64,000 bases of DNA from an uncultured cyanobacterium (GCA_903903925.1 CAIVAU010000160.1:61990-125989), one strand, 5' to 3'. Positions 27,954 to 38,217 are shown, numbered from the stretch's first letter. The notes: generated from the sequence alone by a model not told the origin. Program-made: numbers and translations.

Positions 27954-28062
27954 AGGGACTTCCGAATAAAAAAGCATCCAATTCCTGCAGTTGACTGTTA
28001 AGCGTCAACTGTTAACCTTCAACAACCACAAGACGGGTGATAATTTATTCTTGGAGTCCCCT
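27954..28062. repeat. MITE-like element with GGGACTTCC ends
   Basis: AGGGACTTCCGAATAAAAAA at the left; GATAATTTATTCTTGGAGTC and CCCT at the right. Interior GTTGACTGTTAAGCGTCAAC palindrome. Same family as 16599-16724. Confidence 0.72.
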
Positions 28063-28142
28063 TAGACATAGGTTAGCTTTGTTTTTTCAGCAAAGCCAAC
28101 GACCGTTACAAGGCATACAAACAAAAACTAACAAAAAGTGCG

Positions 28143-29951
28143 ATGGCAAATAACTGGGCGATCGCTATCGGCATCAATCAATATCACTTTTTTCAACCTT
28201 TAGGTTGTGCCCAAGCTGATGCCGAGGCGCTGAAGGATTTTTTGGTGACAGAAGGCGGTTTTTTGCCGCAAAAGTGTCTTCTGCTAACGGATAGTTCTTC
28301 TCCGTTAGGAGATCGACCGACAATTCCTACTAAGGAAAATATTCTCCTTTTGCTGGAGGATTTAGCAGCTGCTTGTTGGCAACCACAAGACAGACTGTGG
28401 TTTTTCTTTAGCGGTTATGGTGTCAACTATAATGGACGAGATTACTTGATGCCAGTGGAAGGAAGTCCTGACCAAGTTGAAGAAACTGGCATAGAATTGC
28501 GACGAGTCTTGGAAATTCTGCAAGTTTCTGCCCTGAATGCATTGGTATTGCTTGATATCAACCGCGCTTTTGGCACCCAAGCATCTACATTTGTTGGGCA
28601 AGAAACGATAGAACTAGCCCGACTGCTAAAAGTTCCTACAATTCTTTCTTGCCAACCAGAGCAATTTTCTCACGAAAGTAGCGATCTGGGTCACGGATTC
28701 TTTACGGCAGCGCTTTTAGAAGCTCTGCGTTCTGGTAATGGCAGTACTTTGGTGGATCTAGAAAAATACCTCAGCATTTGCACCCCAGAATTATGTCAAC
28801 ACCACTGGCGTCCTACACAAAACCCTGTCACTGTGGCATCTAAGGAGCAAGTTATCTTACCGCAATTAGAGGTAAAAACCGATTGGGAAGATATATCCCT
28901 TCTTAGTTTAGAAGAAATACTACCGCCTGCCATTGCAGATCCCCAGGTTCAATCTTCTCATGCAGGGAAGTCGGGGGCGGTAGGGGGAGATCACCAAGCA
29001 ACATCCCTTTCATCTTCCTCATCTCCCCCCACTCTCCATTACCCCTTATCTACACCAGGGACCCCGATTTCTCCAATCTCTACTCCCCCCATAGCAAATA
29101 ACTTTCAATACAAGGGAACAGATAACTCCCCATATTGGCAAATGTTTCTCTTGTGGGGTGCAACTACTATGCTGCTCCTATGCTTAATTTCCGTAGTTTT
29201 GTTCGGCAATAAGGCAGGACTCAGAGTTCAGGAGATCCCAGCATCACCCAAGACTACCACTAGCGAGATAAAGCTTGACAAGCCTTTACCAGTAGCTAAA
29301 TTCGCACCGTTACAAAATCGCCAATCAACTAGCGAGCTTCAAGCTTCTAGTGAAGCGCCACAGCAGAACCAAGCACTGTTAGACTTGGAAAAAATGTCCT
29401 TGAAACCAAATCAAGCTAGTGATTTAGGCTTGGCGATCGCCACAGCCGGAAGAGTTAAACCAGGCGAACCTTTTTATAAACAAGCTCAGGAAGACATTAA
29501 AATTTGGAGCCGCATGATCTTAGATTTGGCACAGGTTCGTGCCAAGCAAGGACAGTATGAAAATGCCATAGCTGCGGCTCAGTTAATTCGCCAAGAGGAT
29601 GCACTATATCCAAAAGCACAAGCATCGCTTAACCAGTGGCGGCTAGAAACAAAGAAGTATATGAGCAACGAAACACTTTTGGATGCTGCTAATGCTTTGA
29701 TTCAACCAGGACAGGCATTTACCTATAACCGAGCAATCATTGTAGCCAAGAAAGTACCACCAGATGAACCAGGCTTTGATAATGCTCAAAAATTGATTAA
29801 TCAATGGAGTCAAAATATTTTAGATGTCTCTACTCGTCGCGCTGCTCAAGGAGAATTCAAAGCGGCAATTGAAACTGCTGCGCTAGTTCCTGAAGGAACA
29901 AATGCCTATAAACAAGCTCAAGAAGCGATTCAAAAATGGCAGAAAAAATAG
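28143..29951 (+). CDS. caspase-fold protein lacking the catalytic dyad (pseudo-orthocaspase)
   Basis: 602 residues. Residues 1-240 have the peptidase C14 p20-like fold (WAIAIGINQYHF; RLWFFFSGYGVNYNGRDYLMP; ALVLLDINRAFG). The catalytic His (usually SGHG) is Tyr92 and the Cys (usually D-x-C) is Asn140, so proteolysis is not expected. A low-complexity linker (270-320) precedes a transmembrane helix at about 332-355. The rest is helical repeats, with QTGxA-like GQYENAIAAAQLI units of TPR type. Probably a membrane-bound scaffold. Confidence 0.85.
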   Translation: MANNWAIAIGINQYHFFQPLGCAQADAEALKDFLVTEGGFLPQKCLLLTDSSSPLGDRPTIPTKENILLLLEDLAAACWQPQDRLWFFFSGYGVNYNGRDYLMPVEGSPDQVEETGIELRRVLEILQVSALNALVLLDINRAFGTQASTFVGQETIELARLLKVPTILSCQPEQFSHESSDLGHGFFTAALLEALRSGNGSTLVDLEKYLSICTPELCQHHWRPTQNPVTVASKEQVILPQLEVKTDWEDISLLSLEEILPPAIADPQVQSSHAGKSGAVGGDHQATSLSSSSSPPTLHYPLSTPGTPISPISTPPIANNFQYKGTDNSPYWQMFLLWGATTMLLLCLISVVLFGNKAGLRVQEIPASPKTTTSEIKLDKPLPVAKFAPLQNRQSTSELQASSEAPQQNQALLDLEKMSLKPNQASDLGLAIATAGRVKPGEPFYKQAQEDIKIWSRMILDLAQVRAKQGQYENAIAAAQLIRQEDALYPKAQASLNQWRLETKKYMSNETLLDAANALIQPGQAFTYNRAIIVAKKVPPDEPGFDNAQKLINQWSQNILDVSTRRAAQGEFKAAIETAALVPEGTNAYKQAQEAIQKWQKK

Positions 29952-29997
29952 TTGTTAGTTGTTAGTTGTTAGTTGTTAGTTGTTAGTTGTTAGTTGT
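29951..29997. repeat. GTTAGTT heptamer array
   Basis: Six to seven copies of TTAGTTG beginning at the last base of the caspase-fold gene stop codon. Confidence 0.88.
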
Positions 29998-30031
29998 CAA
30001 AAGGTGCTACCAACCACTAACCACTAACTCA

Positions 30032-30409
30032 TTAACAGTACTGTGTTACATCCTCACCACATTCATCGGCTAGATAGCACAAAGCTCGGAAGCGTAAGCC
30101 AACCAATTCTTCATATAAGGGGTTGAGCTTGCACATCGGCGGAATATGAAAAAGGGTCTTACTAAATAACTTCACATCGCGCTCAAAGGGACACTGAGCA
30201 GGAATGAGCTTGCACAAACGGTGCGCTAGTTGGCGATCGCTGATTTGAATACCGTCCATCCACTGACGTAAGGGTTGGAGAATATCACCTTTAAGCGGGG
30301 AGGAGAGATGGTGCAATCGGTTTACGTGAGCGTCACTGGTTTGTGCTTGGTTTAGCGATACCCAGCTGGCGAGAAAAATTTTCTTAGTGGTATTATTAAA
30401 TACCTTCAT
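30032..30409 (-). CDS. Mo-dependent nitrogenase C-terminal domain protein
   Basis: 125 residues. The C-terminal 80 residues (LAHRLCKLIPAQCPFERDVKLF, HIPPMCKLNPLYEELVGLRFRALCYLADECGEDVT) match the Mo-nitro_C family common in nitrogen-fixing cyanobacteria; role not established. Several conserved cysteines. No nif genes are nearby. Upstream sequence CTCCTC gives a weak ribosome-binding site on the complementary strand. Confidence 0.87.
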   Translation of the reverse strand: MKVFNNTTKKIFLASWVSLNQAQTSDAHVNRLHHLSSPLKGDILQPLRQWMDGIQISDRQLAHRLCKLIPAQCPFERDVKLFSKTLFHIPPMCKLNPLYEELVGLRFRALCYLADECGEDVTQYC

Positions 30410-30901
30410 GGTTCACTCCTCTGTTCTAGTGAGGGTCTTCACCTGTCCGAAGAAGATATACAACCTGACAGTGGGCTTTCCCGGAAGAATTATATTTTGA
30501 CTTTTGTGACTCAAGTGGCGACTTTAATCACAACCTGTTTAATATTACGCCAAGTTAAGACCAATTTGCTCTGAATCAGATGTGTGATTATGACATCTTG
30601 TTTATAATTTGATTTATATAAATTTTTCAAGAAGTCATCTATCTTAGGATATATTTTAATGTAAAAGAGGGAGCAGGGAGAGAGGGGTGAGATGGGGGAC
30701 AATACTGCTCGGATAAGCAGGGGAAGCAGGGGAGGCAAAACTCTTCCCCTGCTCTTATACTGCTTGCCTCAACCAAGAAATTCCAAAACCTACGCAGTAT
30801 TGAGATGGGGGAGTGATGTCTTCCTTTCCTCTCACACCAAGGTTCGTGAGAAATTTCGGATTTCTCCCCACACTTCCCACACTCTCCACACTCCCTCTTC
30901 C
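30410..30901. other. intergenic region between nitrogenase-domain gene and rnj
   Basis: About 490 bp. AT-rich part to 30660, then G-rich GGGAGCAGGG and CTTCCC repeats and CACACTCC decamers. No gene seen. Confidence 0.5.
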
Positions 30902-32674
30902 CTACGATGCTACTTGAGCAGCGGTACGGGTGCGACGCCTTCTACCGTCGGCGACTTTCACAGGCTCATCGGGGATTTGCATCAACAAGGTTACGGATGG
31001 TTGACACTGTAGTTCCCGTTTTATGGAGCGCATCAGTTCCCGTTCTAAATTCTCTTGCAATCCACCCCAATCTATCATCTCGGCTTGTCCACTATCTAAA
31101 GACTGGGCAAATTCTGGCCAGCGTTGGTTGAGGAGGTTTTCAATCCGCTGTTGTACCCACTTTTGGAGTAGCGATCGCTCAATGCTGGTCACCACACCCC
31201 GCAGGTGAATTTCTGGCTTTGCCATCAGCTTGCCATTCCAATCGATGGCTGCTGCAATTGTGATAATCCCTTCTTCTGCCATGCGTCGGCGTTCTTGCAG
31301 TACCGTACCGCTGACCATGCCAGAACTTGAAGTGTCTACCAGTTCAATCCCAGATGGCACTTTACCGGCGACACGGATTGACTCTTCAGTTAGTTCTACG
31401 ACATTGCCATTCTGAATAATGACCATGTTTTCTGCCGGAATGCCCATACTTTGGGCTGTCTGGGAATGCTTCACCAGCATTCGGTGTTCACCGTGAACTG
31501 GCAAAAAGAACTTGGGTCGAGTCAAGGCAATCATCAGCTTTTGGTCTTCCTGACATCCATGTCCTGAGACGTGAATTCCTTTGTCCCGACCATAAATGAC
31601 ATTTGCTCCCTGCATCATCAACTTATCGATGACGTTGACCACCGCGATCGTATTTCCCGGAATGGGGTTAGCGGAAAATACAACAGTATCTCCTTCCCGG
31701 ATTCTCACATGGGGATGTTCTTTGTTAGCAATCCGCGTCATTGCTGACATTGGCTCACCCTGAGAACCTGTGGTCAAAACCAGCACCTTCTCTGGTGGCA
31801 TATTGCGGACGACATGCAAAGGCTGAAGCAGATTATCATCACACTTGATATATCCTAGATTGCGGGCATGGGCGATCAGATTCAGCATAGAACGCCCCAC
31901 TACTGTGACGACTCGGTTGTACTGCTGCGCCAACTGCAAAATCATGTTGATGCGATGCACGCTGGAAGCGAAGGTTGTCACAAACAGTCGCCCAGTGGTT
32001 TGGATAAAAATCCGTTCCAGGTTCGGATATACTGAACGTTCTGAAGGCGTGAATCCTGGTACTTCCGAGTTAGTTGAGTCGGATAAGAGGCAAAGTATGC
32101 CTTTTTCACCATGTTCCGCTAGCCGTTGCAAGTCAAAGTGTTCGCCATCCACTGGGGTATGGTCAAATTTAAAATCTCCTGTATGGATGACCACACCGAT
32201 GGGAGTATGAATTGCTACGGTAAAGCTATCGGCGATAGAGTGGGTGTTGCGAATATACTCAACAAAAAAATGTTTGCCAATTCGTACCACATCACGAGGA
32301 AGGACAGTTCTGATTTCAGTGCGATCGCGCACTCCTGCTTCTTCCAACTTGCCTTCTAGCATTGCCATTGCAAGTCTCGGACCATGAATTATGGGAATTT
32401 CCAATTGCTTTAAGTGAAAGGCAATTCCGCCAATATGGTCTTCATGACCGTGGGTTACGATCATGCCTTTGATTTTGTGGCGATTTTCCCGCAGATAAGT
32501 CATGTCTGGCAAGACAATATTGACTCCGTGCATTCCGTCTGTAGGAAAAGCTAACCCTGCATCCAGCAGAATAATTTCGTCTTCGTACTCGAAAACACAG
32601 GTATTCTTACCAATTTCATGCAGACCGCCTAATGGAATAATTTTTAGGGTGTTGTCTATTTCGGGTTTAACCAT
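30902..32674 (-). CDS. rnj: ribonuclease J
   Basis: 590-residue metallo-beta-lactamase/beta-CASP nuclease in mRNA decay and rRNA processing. Zn ligands in THGHEDH (His75, His77, Asp79, His80), HTGDFKFDHTP, and beta-CASP motif LTTGSQGEPMSAM. C-terminal basic tail RRRRTRTAAQ. Downstream of dapA and asd on the same strand, a conserved cyanobacterial arrangement. Confidence 0.95.
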   Translation of the reverse strand: MVKPEIDNTLKIIPLGGLHEIGKNTCVFEYEDEIILLDAGLAFPTDGMHGVNIVLPDMTYLRENRHKIKGMIVTHGHEDHIGGIAFHLKQLEIPIIHGPRLAMAMLEGKLEEAGVRDRTEIRTVLPRDVVRIGKHFFVEYIRNTHSIADSFTVAIHTPIGVVIHTGDFKFDHTPVDGEHFDLQRLAEHGEKGILCLLSDSTNSEVPGFTPSERSVYPNLERIFIQTTGRLFVTTFASSVHRINMILQLAQQYNRVVTVVGRSMLNLIAHARNLGYIKCDDNLLQPLHVVRNMPPEKVLVLTTGSQGEPMSAMTRIANKEHPHVRIREGDTVVFSANPIPGNTIAVVNVIDKLMMQGANVIYGRDKGIHVSGHGCQEDQKLMIALTRPKFFLPVHGEHRMLVKHSQTAQSMGIPAENMVIIQNGNVVELTEESIRVAGKVPSGIELVDTSSSGMVSGTVLQERRRMAEEGIITIAAAIDWNGKLMAKPEIHLRGVVTSIERSLLQKWVQQRIENLLNQRWPEFAQSLDSGQAEMIDWGGLQENLERELMRSIKRELQCQPSVTLLMQIPDEPVKVADGRRRRTRTAAQVAS

Positions 32675-32942
32675 TTTCTCCTGAGATTGTTTTTTTGGTA
32701 GTTAATAAAGCAGAAAGTTAGCGCACTTGTATAACAAGACACACCGACTAGCTATAAAGAAAGTCAGTTTGAAAACAACAGAGTTTTAATCAGATTTTCA
32801 ACTGCGATGGGCTAATGGATGAGGTTTACACTTTTATGACTCGCACTATATTTGTCTGTCGTAGCACAGGCATTTTTCCTGTAAAACTGTAAAATTACGC
32901 ACAATATTTATATGTATCTTCAACTACGTATCATCTAAGTTC

Positions 32943-33842
32943 TCACAAAGTTCCTAGCTTAATTAAATTAAGTTCTTTCAGAACCATCTCTAATTTCTGA
33001 TTGACAAATGATGTCTCTTCGCATAGTGGTAATCTAGTCGAACCTACCTCCCAACCTTGAAGTTTTAATGCATTCTTGATTGGGATAGGACTTGTAGTTG
33101 CAAACAAAGCTTTAAACAACGGGAAGAGTTGGAGATGAATCTGTATTGCAACTTGAACTTGACCAGAATCAAAGGCTTGGATCATTTGCTGGAGTTGGTG
33201 TCCTACAAGATGAGACGCCACACTCACTACACCGTTTGCCCCGATCGCTAACAAGGGCAAAGTCATGTAATCATCACCAGAGTAAATCCAAAACTCCTTT
33301 GGGGTCAAGCGACGAATTTCACTTACCTGGTCCATATTGCCTGTAGATTCTTTGATCCCGACAATGTTCTCAACTTCGGCTAACCTGGCAACTGTCTCTG
33401 GCTGGAGGTTTTGACCGGTACGACCAGGCACGTTGTATAACAACAACGGCAGGTCTGGACAGGCTTGGGCTATTGCCTGAAAGTGTTGGTAGAGTCCCGC
33501 TTGCGGCGGTTTGTTGTAGTAGGGAACTACTTGTAGAGTTCCATGTATTCCTATCTTAGCTGCTTTTTCGGTAGCTGCGATCGCTTCTTTAGTTGAATTT
33601 GATCCACATCCAGCCACCACAGAAGCTTTTCCCTTTACAGCCTCCAGCACCACGACAAACAATTGGTATTCCTCCTCCCACGTTAGGGTAGGGGATTCCC
33701 CAGTCGTTCCACAAACTACCAGTGTATCTGTCCCGTTGTTAGCTAAATATGCTGCTAGTTTTGCTGCCATATCATAGTTAACACTACCGTCCTCTTTAAA
33801 CGGTGTAATCATCGCGGTTAAAACTCTACCGAAATCTACCAC
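32943..33842 (-). CDS. dapA: 4-hydroxy-tetrahydrodipicolinate synthase
   Basis: Condenses aspartate semialdehyde with pyruvate in lysine/diaminopimelate synthesis. 299 residues. Schiff-base Lys164 in [10 protein letters not shown], Tyr136 in [12 protein letters not shown], Thr-Thr-Gly-Glu (GTTGESPTL). Downstream of asd, upstream of rnj with a 268-bp gap that carries no gene. Confidence 0.96.
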   Translation of the reverse strand: MVDFGRVLTAMITPFKEDGSVNYDMAAKLAAYLANNGTDTLVVCGTTGESPTLTWEEEYQLFVVVLEAVKGKASVVAGCGSNSTKEAIAATEKAAKIGIHGTLQVVPYYNKPPQAGLYQHFQAIAQACPDLPLLLYNVPGRTGQNLQPETVARLAEVENIVGIKESTGNMDQVSEIRRLTPKEFWIYSGDDYMTLPLLAIGANGVVSVASHLVGHQLQQMIQAFDSGQVQVAIQIHLQLFPLFKALFATTSPIPIKNALKLQGWEVGSTRLPLCEETSFVNQKLEMVLKELNLIKLGTL

Positions 33843-34073
33843 CCTCTTTTCTCTCCTAAATTACCCTATGCTATTTTCTAAGAATTCAGGAGTCAGGAGT
33901 CAGAATCTTTACTTTTGGTATCTGTCTTCAGACTCTTGACGACGTCCTATTATCGCCCGATTGTTTAACAATTCTGACTCCCGTATTCTTATACTTTCGG
34001 TGGTTTGTTCTTGCGATCACCCATCTGCTTAGTTAGTTGTTAGTTGTTACTTGTTTTTATTTACTCCTAACTC

Positions 34074-35117
34074 CTAACTCCTAACACTTGCCAATGAGCC
34101 TTTTAGCAGATTTTTTTCTACCAACAACTCGGCTATTTGTACAGCATTTAAAGCTGCACCTTTGCGTATTTGGTCGCCACACAGCCACAGTTCTAAGCTG
34201 CACGGATGAGAAATATCCTGACGGATTCTTCCCACTAAAACTTCATCCTTTCCAGTTGCTTCAATTGGCATTGGAAAATGATTCGTCTTCCAATCTTCTA
34301 CCAATTTTACTCCAGGAGATTGACTTAAAATTTCTCTCGCCTCCTTTAGATCTAAAGGCGTTTCAAATTCTAGATTAATTGCTTCTGAATGAGCTCGTAG
34401 TACGGGAACCCGTACACAAGTCGCAGTAATTCTTATCTTTTGGTTTCCGAAAATTTTGCGGGTTTCGTTAACCATTTTCATTTCTTCCTCGCAATAGCCC
34501 AAATCATTTAATGGTGAATTGTGCGGGAATAAATTAAATGCCAATGGGTAAGGAAATATTTCGGCAACAGGTTGTTTGCCTGATAAAATCGCGCTGGCTT
34601 GGGTTTTCATTTCTTCCATCGCCTTCGCACCAGCCCCACTCGCAGATTGGTAGGTTGCAGCAATAATACGTTGGACTGGTCTGACTTTATGCAATGGCCA
34701 CACTACGACTGTCATCAAAATTGTTGTGCAATTGGGATTGGCAATAATGCCTTTATGGTTAGCTGCAGCTTCGGGGTTCACCTCTGGAACGACTAAGGGA
34801 ACTTCTGGATTCATGCGGAAGGCACTAGAGTTATCAATCACCACTGCACCTGAACGGACAGCTTTTGGTGCCCAAGTTTTGGATGCTGAACCACCCGCAC
34901 TAGCCAATACTAAGTCCACATGCTCAAAGGAGCGATCGCCTACTGGCTCTACTGGTAAATTTTCTCCACCAAACGGTAACCTCCTCCCGACACTACGCTC
35001 TGATGCCAACAACTTTAAATCAGCTATAGGAAAATTACGACCCTCTAGTAATTCCAGCAACTCTTTGCCAACAGCACCAGTCGCACCCAAAACAGCTACT
35101 CGATAGGATTTAGACAA
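34074..35117 (-). CDS. asd: aspartate-semialdehyde dehydrogenase
   Basis: Makes aspartate semialdehyde for lysine, methionine and threonine. 347 residues. Nucleotide motif GATGAVGKEL, active Cys130 in ANPNCTTILM, and catalytic His near 244 in LRAHSEAINLEF. First gene of asd-dapA-rnj. The gap to dapA (231 bp) carries a GGAGTCAGGAGTCAGAAT copy. Divergent from tig. Confidence 0.96.
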   Translation of the reverse strand: MSKSYRVAVLGATGAVGKELLELLEGRNFPIADLKLLASERSVGRRLPFGGENLPVEPVGDRSFEHVDLVLASAGGSASKTWAPKAVRSGAVVIDNSSAFRMNPEVPLVVPEVNPEAAANHKGIIANPNCTTILMTVVVWPLHKVRPVQRIIAATYQSASGAGAKAMEEMKTQASAILSGKQPVAEIFPYPLAFNLFPHNSPLNDLGYCEEEMKMVNETRKIFGNQKIRITATCVRVPVLRAHSEAINLEFETPLDLKEAREILSQSPGVKLVEDWKTNHFPMPIEATGKDEVLVGRIRQDISHPCSLELWLCGDQIRKGAALNAVQIAELLVEKNLLKGSLASVRS

Positions 35118-35733
35118 TCTCGCTTCCTCCTTACATAAACATTATGTCTAATTTTCCAGAAAACTCTACATTCTACCTCTATTTCAATCGCCTTAGCACA
35201 GATTCTATCAATTTGAATATTTATATTTATTTGCCCTAATTCAATGTATTTCTTACATCTAATATATTTATTTTATCAATTCACGACCTTTCTCTGTTGC
35301 AGTTTACAACAATTAATTGTGGAACACCAAACAAATTTTAATGACTTGACAATATAGGGCATGGAGCACCGATTATATCTAAATCAATAATAATATGCAA
35401 TTTTTCCGGTGAACATGGAAACTGGGAAATGGAGATATCTGCGCTCAAGCGTAGAAACTTGTCCGACAAGTAAGGTGCTTTGTCTGGACAATTGATGTAG
35501 TATTATTCAAATGGTTTTAAACCAGCAAGACAACAAACGAATCTATTCCTCAAGACCGGAGTGAAGCAGTAGCTAGGCTCAGTATCCCAAGGTAACCCTA
35601 ATTGTACATACAACTTTGCATGGAGTACAAACATCTGGATGAAAACCAGGATATCACGGTATTAGCCCTCTGACCACTCCCCACTCCCTGCCATAATTGG
35701 TAAAAATAAATTTCCGCAAACAAGAGAAGAAGC
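35118..35733. other. divergent intergenic region asd/tig
   Basis: 616 bp with no gene recognised. AT-rich on the asd side. It must hold promoters of both operons. TTTGACTCC-like and other heptamers are absent. Confidence 0.5.
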
Positions 35734-37215
35734 ATGAAAGTCATCCAGGAGAAACTTCCCGCCAGTCAAATCGGTCTGGAAATAGAGATTACGCCAGAAA
35801 AGACCAAGCACACTTACGAAAAAGTGATTAACAACTTTGCCAGTACTGCAAATATTCCTGGGTTTCGTAAGGGCAAAGTCCCCCGGCAAATACTGCTGCA
35901 GCGCCTTGGGGCCAATCGGGTCAAGGCAGCAGCACTGGAAGAACTCATTCAAGATGGTATTGAGCAAGCGCTAAAGCAAGAAGAAATCCAGGTACTGGGA
36001 CAACCACAATTGCGCTCCTCGTTTGAGGAATTAATTAAGAATTATGAACCAGGGAAACCTTTAATATTTTCTGCTGCCGTCGATGTGGAACCAGAACTAA
36101 GTCTGGGTGAGTACACAGGCTTGCAAGTTGTGGCAGAGTTAGTCAAGTACGATCCACAGCAAGTGGAGAACGTTTTGGAAAGCAAACGCCAACAGGTAGC
36201 AACGTTAATTCCTGTGGAAGGACGCCCAGCGCAAATAGGCGACATTGCAGTAGTGGATTTCAAAGGGTTTCTGGCAAAAAGTGAAGGTGAAGATGAAACA
36301 GCAGAACTCCAGCCATTACCTGGTGGGGAAGGAACTGATTTTCAAGTAGAGTTGCAAGAAGACCGATTTATCCCCGGCTTTGTTACGGGTATAGTGGGGA
36401 TGAATCCGGAAGAGACCAAAGAAATTACAGCCCAGTTTCCTGTGCCTTATGTAAACGAGGGATTGGCAGGAAAAGGGGCTATTTTCACGGTGACGCTTAA
36501 AGATCTCAAAGAAAAAGAACTACCGGAGTTGAATGATGACTTTGCCCAAGAAGTCAGTGATTACGAAACTTTGGCAGAATTGCGCAGTTCTTTGGAAGAG
36601 CGCTTTATGAAAGAAGCTGAGGAGAAGACTGCATCAAATAAGCAGCAAGCCTTGTTGAGTGAACTGCTTAAGCAAGTGGAAGTTGATTTTCCAGAAACCC
36701 TTGTTCAGCAGGAAGTGGATACAATATTGACACAGACAGCAATCCAGCTTTCTCAACAGGGGGTGGATGTCAAGCAGTTTTTTACCCAGGATATGATTAC
36801 TCAGTTGCGGCGGCGTTCCCGTGGTGAAGCCGTTGATCGCTTAAAGCAATCGCTTACCCTACAGGAAATTACCAAGCGCGAGTCCATAGTCGTCTCTAGG
36901 GAGGAAATCGAAGCCAAATTTCTAGAATTAAAGCAAGAGTACTCTGGGCAAGAGTTTGATGCTGAAAGACTGCGAACAGCCGTAGAAACCGAGCTGTTAA
37001 CTGGCAAAATCATCAATTGGCTGTTAGAACACTCCACGATTGAACTTGTACCTGAAGGATCTTTGAGCGCTACAGATGCTACAGATGAAGTGGCAACCCT
37101 GGAAGGTGTAACAGTAGAAGAAACTGCACCTTCCTTATCCCAAACAGAGGCGCAACCAACTGAAGTTAGTGAGGAAACTTCAGTCGCAGATCCAGAGTCA
37201 ACAGCAGGAGAATAA
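35734..37215 (+). CDS. tig: trigger factor
   Basis: Ribosome-associated chaperone and peptidyl-prolyl isomerase. 493 residues: ribosome-binding N-domain with GFRKGKVPRQ; FKBP domain near 165-250 (GDIAVVDFKGF, VGMNPEETKEITAQFP); helical C-domain; and an acidic Thr/Glu-rich tail (TDEVATLEGVTVEET) longer than in E. coli. First gene of the tig-clpP-clpX cluster typical of cyanobacteria. Confidence 0.96.
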   Translation: MKVIQEKLPASQIGLEIEITPEKTKHTYEKVINNFASTANIPGFRKGKVPRQILLQRLGANRVKAAALEELIQDGIEQALKQEEIQVLGQPQLRSSFEELIKNYEPGKPLIFSAAVDVEPELSLGEYTGLQVVAELVKYDPQQVENVLESKRQQVATLIPVEGRPAQIGDIAVVDFKGFLAKSEGEDETAELQPLPGGEGTDFQVELQEDRFIPGFVTGIVGMNPEETKEITAQFPVPYVNEGLAGKGAIFTVTLKDLKEKELPELNDDFAQEVSDYETLAELRSSLEERFMKEAEEKTASNKQQALLSELLKQVEVDFPETLVQQEVDTILTQTAIQLSQQGVDVKQFFTQDMITQLRRRSRGEAVDRLKQSLTLQEITKRESIVVSREEIEAKFLELKQEYSGQEFDAERLRTAVETELLTGKIINWLLEHSTIELVPEGSLSATDATDEVATLEGVTVEETAPSLSQTEAQPTEVSEETSVADPESTAGE

Positions 37216-37224
37216 AAGCGTGTC

Positions 37225-37264
37225 AGCCATCAGTGGTTAGCGAAAAGCTGATAACCGATGGCTG
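37225..37264 (+). terminator. hairpin after tig
   Basis: AGCCATC-x-GTGGTTA-xC stem with imperfect complement ending GATGGCT, loop GAAAA, then GTTAATTTT. It could terminate or attenuate tig transcription before clpP. Confidence 0.6.
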
Positions 37265-37500
37265 TTAATTTTAGAATGCGCCATAATGAAGACAATAAGA
37301 GCGTTGCACCTCACACTTAATCAACCTTGCAAGTTGTCCGAAAGGAGTACTTTGCTCTCAACAACATCATGTGATGAAAGCATACAAGTGTTAAATGAGG
37401 CATAATGGAAACACAAAGCTAAGATAAGAATTAAATCTCCACATCCGAAAGGCAGCAGTAGCTGCATAATCTGTCCTAACGAGTTGTTAAACGTTCTTTT

Positions 37501-38208
37501 ATGCTTGTATCGCAGTCGGGAAATTACCAACCTAACAGTTTGAGTAACAAACAAATGAACTCCCCTAGTAGTCCTAGCAGCGTCATCCCGATGGTGGTAG
37601 AACAATCTGGTGTCGGAGAAAGAGCCTTCGACATCTACTCCCGCTTACTGCGAGAACGGATCGTATTTTTGGGAACCACAATAGACGATGATGTAGCCAA
37701 CTCAATTGTTGCCCAGTTGTTATTTCTAGACGCTGAAGATTCAGAAAAAGATATTCAACTGTACATTAACTCTCGTGGCATTGCTCCTGGCGGCTTCGTC
37801 ACCCCAGCTATGGCGATTTATGATACAATCCAACAAATTCGTCCTAGTGTGGTTACTATATGTTTTGGAGCAGCTGCAGGCATGGGGGCACTTTTGCTAT
37901 CAGCAGGAGCTAAAGGTAAGCGGATGTCTCTACCTGATTCTCGGATACTCATTCACCAACCATTGGGAGGTGCCCAGGGGCAAGCTGCCGACATTGAGAT
38001 CCGAGCTAAAGAAATTATCTATCATAAGTCTATGTTGAATCAGTTACTGGCTGATCATACTGGTCAACCGTTAGAAAGAATTGAGGCCGATTCTGAACGA
38101 GACTTTTTTATGTCGGCAGACGAAGCGAAAAACTATGGCTTGATCGATCAGGTGATCCTCAGGCAAAATCTTCCCGCAGCAGGGGAAAACGTCACCATTC
38201 TGAAATAA
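37501..38208 (+). CDS. clpP: ClpP-type protease subunit without the catalytic serine
   Basis: Clp protease proteolytic subunit next to clpX. Length about 235 residues from the ATG at 37501; in-frame ATGs at 37555 and 37591 are possible and the last would be closer to the usual family length. The fold markers [43 protein letters not shown] and ERDFFMS are strong. Where active ClpPs read AASMGA, this one reads AAGMGA: Gly127 replaces the nucleophile. The loop INSPGGSV is [12 protein letters not shown], with four inserted residues. His152 of the triad remains. It is therefore ClpR-like. Confidence 0.9.
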   Translation: MLVSQSGNYQPNSLSNKQMNSPSSPSSVIPMVVEQSGVGERAFDIYSRLLRERIVFLGTTIDDDVANSIVAQLLFLDAEDSEKDIQLYINSRGIAPGGFVTPAMAIYDTIQQIRPSVVTICFGAAAGMGALLLSAGAKGKRMSLPDSRILIHQPLGGAQGQAADIEIRAKEIIYHKSMLNQLLADHTGQPLERIEADSERDFFMSADEAKNYGLIDQVILRQNLPAAGENVTILK

Positions 38209-38217
38209 GAGGCTGCT

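Noticed and set aside
30692..31012. Plus-strand frame of 106 codons
   Set aside because: Covers G-rich repeats and the antisense of the rnj end; no recognisable protein.
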